From an uncultured Rhodospirillales bacterium (GTDB lineage: Bacteria > Pseudomonadota > Alphaproteobacteria > Acetobacterales > Acetobacteraceae): a stretch of DNA of 64,000 nucleotides. How positions within the stretch are numbered: the first letter of the stretch is position 1; each line of letters starts with the position of its first letter. A model generated the notes under the pieces. It saw nothing but the letters and a program-made list of their open reading frames with translations. It ran no database searches and was not told the DNA's origin. Position numbers and translations under genes: made by a program. Positions 61,926-64,000 of the stretch are shown piece by piece. The DNA is taken from positions 1 to 64,000 of the forward strand of contig CAIJTR010000202.1 in NCBI GenBank assembly GCA_903823665.1, written 5' to 3'.

Positions 61926-64000
61926 ATGGCCACTGATTTGGACAGCAAGCCGCATTTGATCCTCATCGACGGCTCAGGCTTCATCTTCCGCGCCTTCCAC
62001 GCGCTGCCGATGATGAACCGGCCAGACGGCACGCCGGTGAACGCCGTGTTCGGCTTCACCAACATGCTCACCCGCATGATCAAAGAACATGTCGGCACCC
62101 ACCTCGCGGTGATTTTCGACGCCGGCCGCCTCACCTTCCGCAACCGCCTGTACGACAAATACAAAGCCCAGCGCCCGGAACCACCGGAGGAGCTGCGCCC
62201 GCAATTCGCCCTCGTCCGAAAGGCCACCGAAGCCTTCGGCGTCCCCGCCATCGAGCTGGCCGATTGGGAAGCCGACGACCTCATCGCCTCCTACGCCCGC
62301 GCCGTCGTCGAACAGGGCGGAAAGGCCACCATCATCTCGTCCGACAAAGACCTGATGCAGCTCATCCGCCCCGGCGTGGACATGATGGACCCGCTCAAAA
62401 TGCGCCCCATCGGCGAGGCCGAGGTGTTCGAGAAGTTCGGCGTCGCTCCCGGCAAACTCATCGAAGTCCAGGCGCTGATGGGCGACAGCGTGGACAACGT
62501 CCCCGGCGTTCCCGGCATCGGCCCCAAAACCGCGGCCCTGCTCATCCAGGAATTCGGTGACCTCGAATCTGTGCTCGCCGCCGCCCCCTCCATGAAGCCC
62601 TCCAAACGGCGCGACGTGCTGATCGCCCACGCCGAGGACGCCCGCATCTCCCGCCAGCTCGTCATTCTGCGCGACGATGCGCCGCTGCCGCTGCCCGTCG
62701 ACCAACTCGGCGTGCGAGAGCCAGACCGCGCCACGCTCATAGCCTTCCTCATGGAGCAAGGCTTCCGCAGCACCGTCCAGCGCCTCGGCCTGGAAGACGA
62801 CGCCGCCAAAGCAGCACCCGCAGCCCCACCGCAGGGCCTGCAAGGCCAGCTTTTCGGAGCCGAGCCAGCCGCCCCCGTCAAACCCACCAACGGTGCCGCC
62901 TACGGCCCCTATGACTGCGTCACCACCCTCGAATCCCTCAACGCCTGGATCGAAGAGGCCACCACCGCGGGAATCGTCGCCGTTGACACCGAGACCACCG
63001 GGCTAGACGCCATGATCGCCGAAGTGGTCGGCTTCTCGCTGGCCACCGCCCCAGGCCGCTCCTGCTACGTCCCGCTCCGCCACACCAACGCCGGGCCGCA
63101 AATCCCGGTGGCCGACGCCATCGCGGCGCTCGCCAAATTGCTGCACGACGTGGCTGTGCTCAAGGTGTTTCAGAACGCCAAATACGATCTGATGGTCCTC
63201 GGCCACGCCGGCATCGCCGATATCGCCCCCATCGACGACACCATGCTGATCTCCTATTCGATGGAAGCAGGGGCGCACGGCCACGGCATGGACGAACTCT
63301 CCCAGCTCCATCTCGGCCACACCCCCATCAGCTACGACAGCGTCACCGGCACCGGCAAAGGCCGTCTGCCCTTCGCCCACGTCCCACTCGACCGCGCCAC
63401 CGCCTATGCCGCCGAGGACACCGACGTCACGCTGCGCCTCTGGCTCGCCCTCAAACCCGCGCTGCGCACCGCCAAATCGCTGGCCCTCTACGAACAGACC
63501 GAGCGCCGCCTCATCCCCGTCCTCCTCGCCATGGAGCAGGCCGGCGTGAAGGTGGACAAGGCCGATTTGCAAGCCATGTCGCTCGATTTCGCCGCCCGCA
63601 TGGCCGTGATGGAAACCGAGGCCCACGCCATCGCAGGCGAAGCCTTCAACCTAGGCTCCCCCAAGCAACTCGGCGAAATCCTGTTCGACCGCATGAAGCT
63701 GCCGGGCGGCAAGCGGATGAAAACCGGGGCCTGGGGCACTGACGCCTCGGTGCTGCAAGACCTCGTCGATCAGGGCCACGAACTGCCCGCCAAAATCATG
63801 GAATGGCGGCAGCTGTCGAAGCTGAAATCCACCTATGCGGACGCATTGGTCGAGCAGATCAACCCCGCCACCGGCCGCGTTCACACCAGCTTCGCCATGG
63901 CCATCACCAGCACCGGCCGTCTCTCCTCCACCGACCCCAACCTGCAAAACATCCCCATCCGCACCGAGGAAGGCAGCCGCATCCGCCGCACCTTCATCGC
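61926..64000 (+). CDS. polA: DNA polymerase I, N-terminal two-thirds
   Basis: 691 codons are present and the gene runs off the right edge. The 5'-3' exonuclease (about 1-290) starts with LILIDGSGFIFRAFHALP and has WEADDLIASYA and SSDKDLMQL, then GVPGIGPKTA (helix-hairpin-helix). The 3'-5' proofreading domain (about 325-500) keeps DTETTGLD, FQNAKYDL and AAEDTDVTLRL, so it should be active. The polymerase domain begins at about 515, and the window ends after STDPNLQNIPIR. I take the third repeat ATG as start, since MATDLDSKPHLILIDGS is the usual beginning; starts at 61866 or 61896 would add 20 or 10 residues of MATD-type repeat. Confidence 0.95.
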   Translation, partial: MATDLDSKPHLILIDGSGFIFRAFHALPMMNRPDGTPVNAVFGFTNMLTRMIKEHVGTHLAVIFDAGRLTFRNRLYDKYKAQRPEPPEELRPQFALVRKATEAFGVPAIELADWEADDLIASYARAVVEQGGKATIISSDKDLMQLIRPGVDMMDPLKMRPIGEAEVFEKFGVAPGKLIEVQALMGDSVDNVPGVPGIGPKTAALLIQEFGDLESVLAAAPSMKPSKRRDVLIAHAEDARISRQLVILRDDAPLPLPVDQLGVREPDRATLIAFLMEQGFRSTVQRLGLEDDAAKAAPAAPPQGLQGQLFGAEPAAPVKPTNGAAYGPYDCVTTLESLNAWIEEATTAGIVAVDTETTGLDAMIAEVVGFSLATAPGRSCYVPLRHTNAGPQIPVADAIAALAKLLHDVAVLKVFQNAKYDLMVLGHAGIADIAPIDDTMLISYSMEAGAHGHGMDELSQLHLGHTPISYDSVTGTGKGRLPFAHVPLDRATAYAAEDTDVTLRLWLALKPALRTAKSLALYEQTERRLIPVLLAMEQAGVKVDKADLQAMSLDFAARMAVMETEAHAIAGEAFNLGSPKQLGEILFDRMKLPGGKRMKTGAWGTDASVLQDLVDQGHELPAKIMEWRQLSKLKSTYADALVEQINPATGRVHTSFAMAITSTGRLSSTDPNLQNIPIRTEEGSRIRRTFI

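Overview
The window is G+C-rich chromosomal DNA of an alphaproteobacterium, most likely a member of the Acetobacteraceae or a close relative. This is inferred from the housekeeping genes (CnoX-like thioredoxin, LON-domain protein, Trm112, DUF971, RibA, a CenR-like regulator, RutE-like reductase, polA) and the dense packing. There was no database search, so the taxon is only a suggestion.

Layout. (1) 1-7.05 kb holds membrane functions: the start of an AI-2E/PerM-type transporter, a divergent MacA/MacB-type ABC efflux pair, and a minus-strand operon of an SPFH/Band-7 protein, a small membrane protein and a DUF2254 protein. (2) 7.4-17.1 kb is a tightly overlapping P-type type IV secretion (mating-pair formation) operon, trbB-C-D-E-J-K-L-F-G-I plus a DUF2274 gene. 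A LysR gene ends convergently inside the DUF2274 gene. No relaxase, coupling protein or integrase accompanies it. (3) 18.35-36.6 kb is a complete type 2 BREX (Pgl) phage-defence operon on the minus strand, in the order pglW-pglX-pglY-pglZ-brxD-brxHI. A ribbon-helix-helix gene and a doubtful small ORF precede it, chained to pglW by 4-base overlaps. Blocks 2 and 3 look like an accessory island ending near tRNA-Gly(GCC). (4) 37.3-47.15 kb is ordinary core genome.

(5) 47.2-55.9 kb is a decaying catabolic region of CoA-ester chemistry. A phosphotransferase, a CoA-ester lyase, a CoA-transferase and a TctA-type transporter all carry stops, frameshifts or truncations. An acyl-CoA dehydrogenase has a one-base frameshift, and a HutI-like amidohydrolase lacks a conserved segment. 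Intact MaoC, oxidoreductase and MarR genes lie among them. (6) 56.2-60.4 kb is the least familiar part. A large BTAD/TPR regulator is followed by a PAP2/vanadium-haloperoxidase-like protein with an N-terminal (Asn-Met-Gly)x6 tract and by a 439-residue HEIGGH-motif putative metallopeptidase. The three look like one regulated unit whose role I cannot name. (7) 60.5 kb to the end has tRNA-Arg(CCG), a lipoprotein-type alpha/beta hydrolase, a small zinc-finger protein and the first two-thirds of polA. The polA start sits in a 30-bp in-frame tandem repeat whose two hairpins show a compensatory base-pair change.

How the genes work together: the BREX-2 proteins act as one defence system (kinase, methyltransferase, two ATPases, phosphatase-fold protein, helicase). 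The Trb proteins would assemble one conjugation channel, but the DNA-processing half is absent here.
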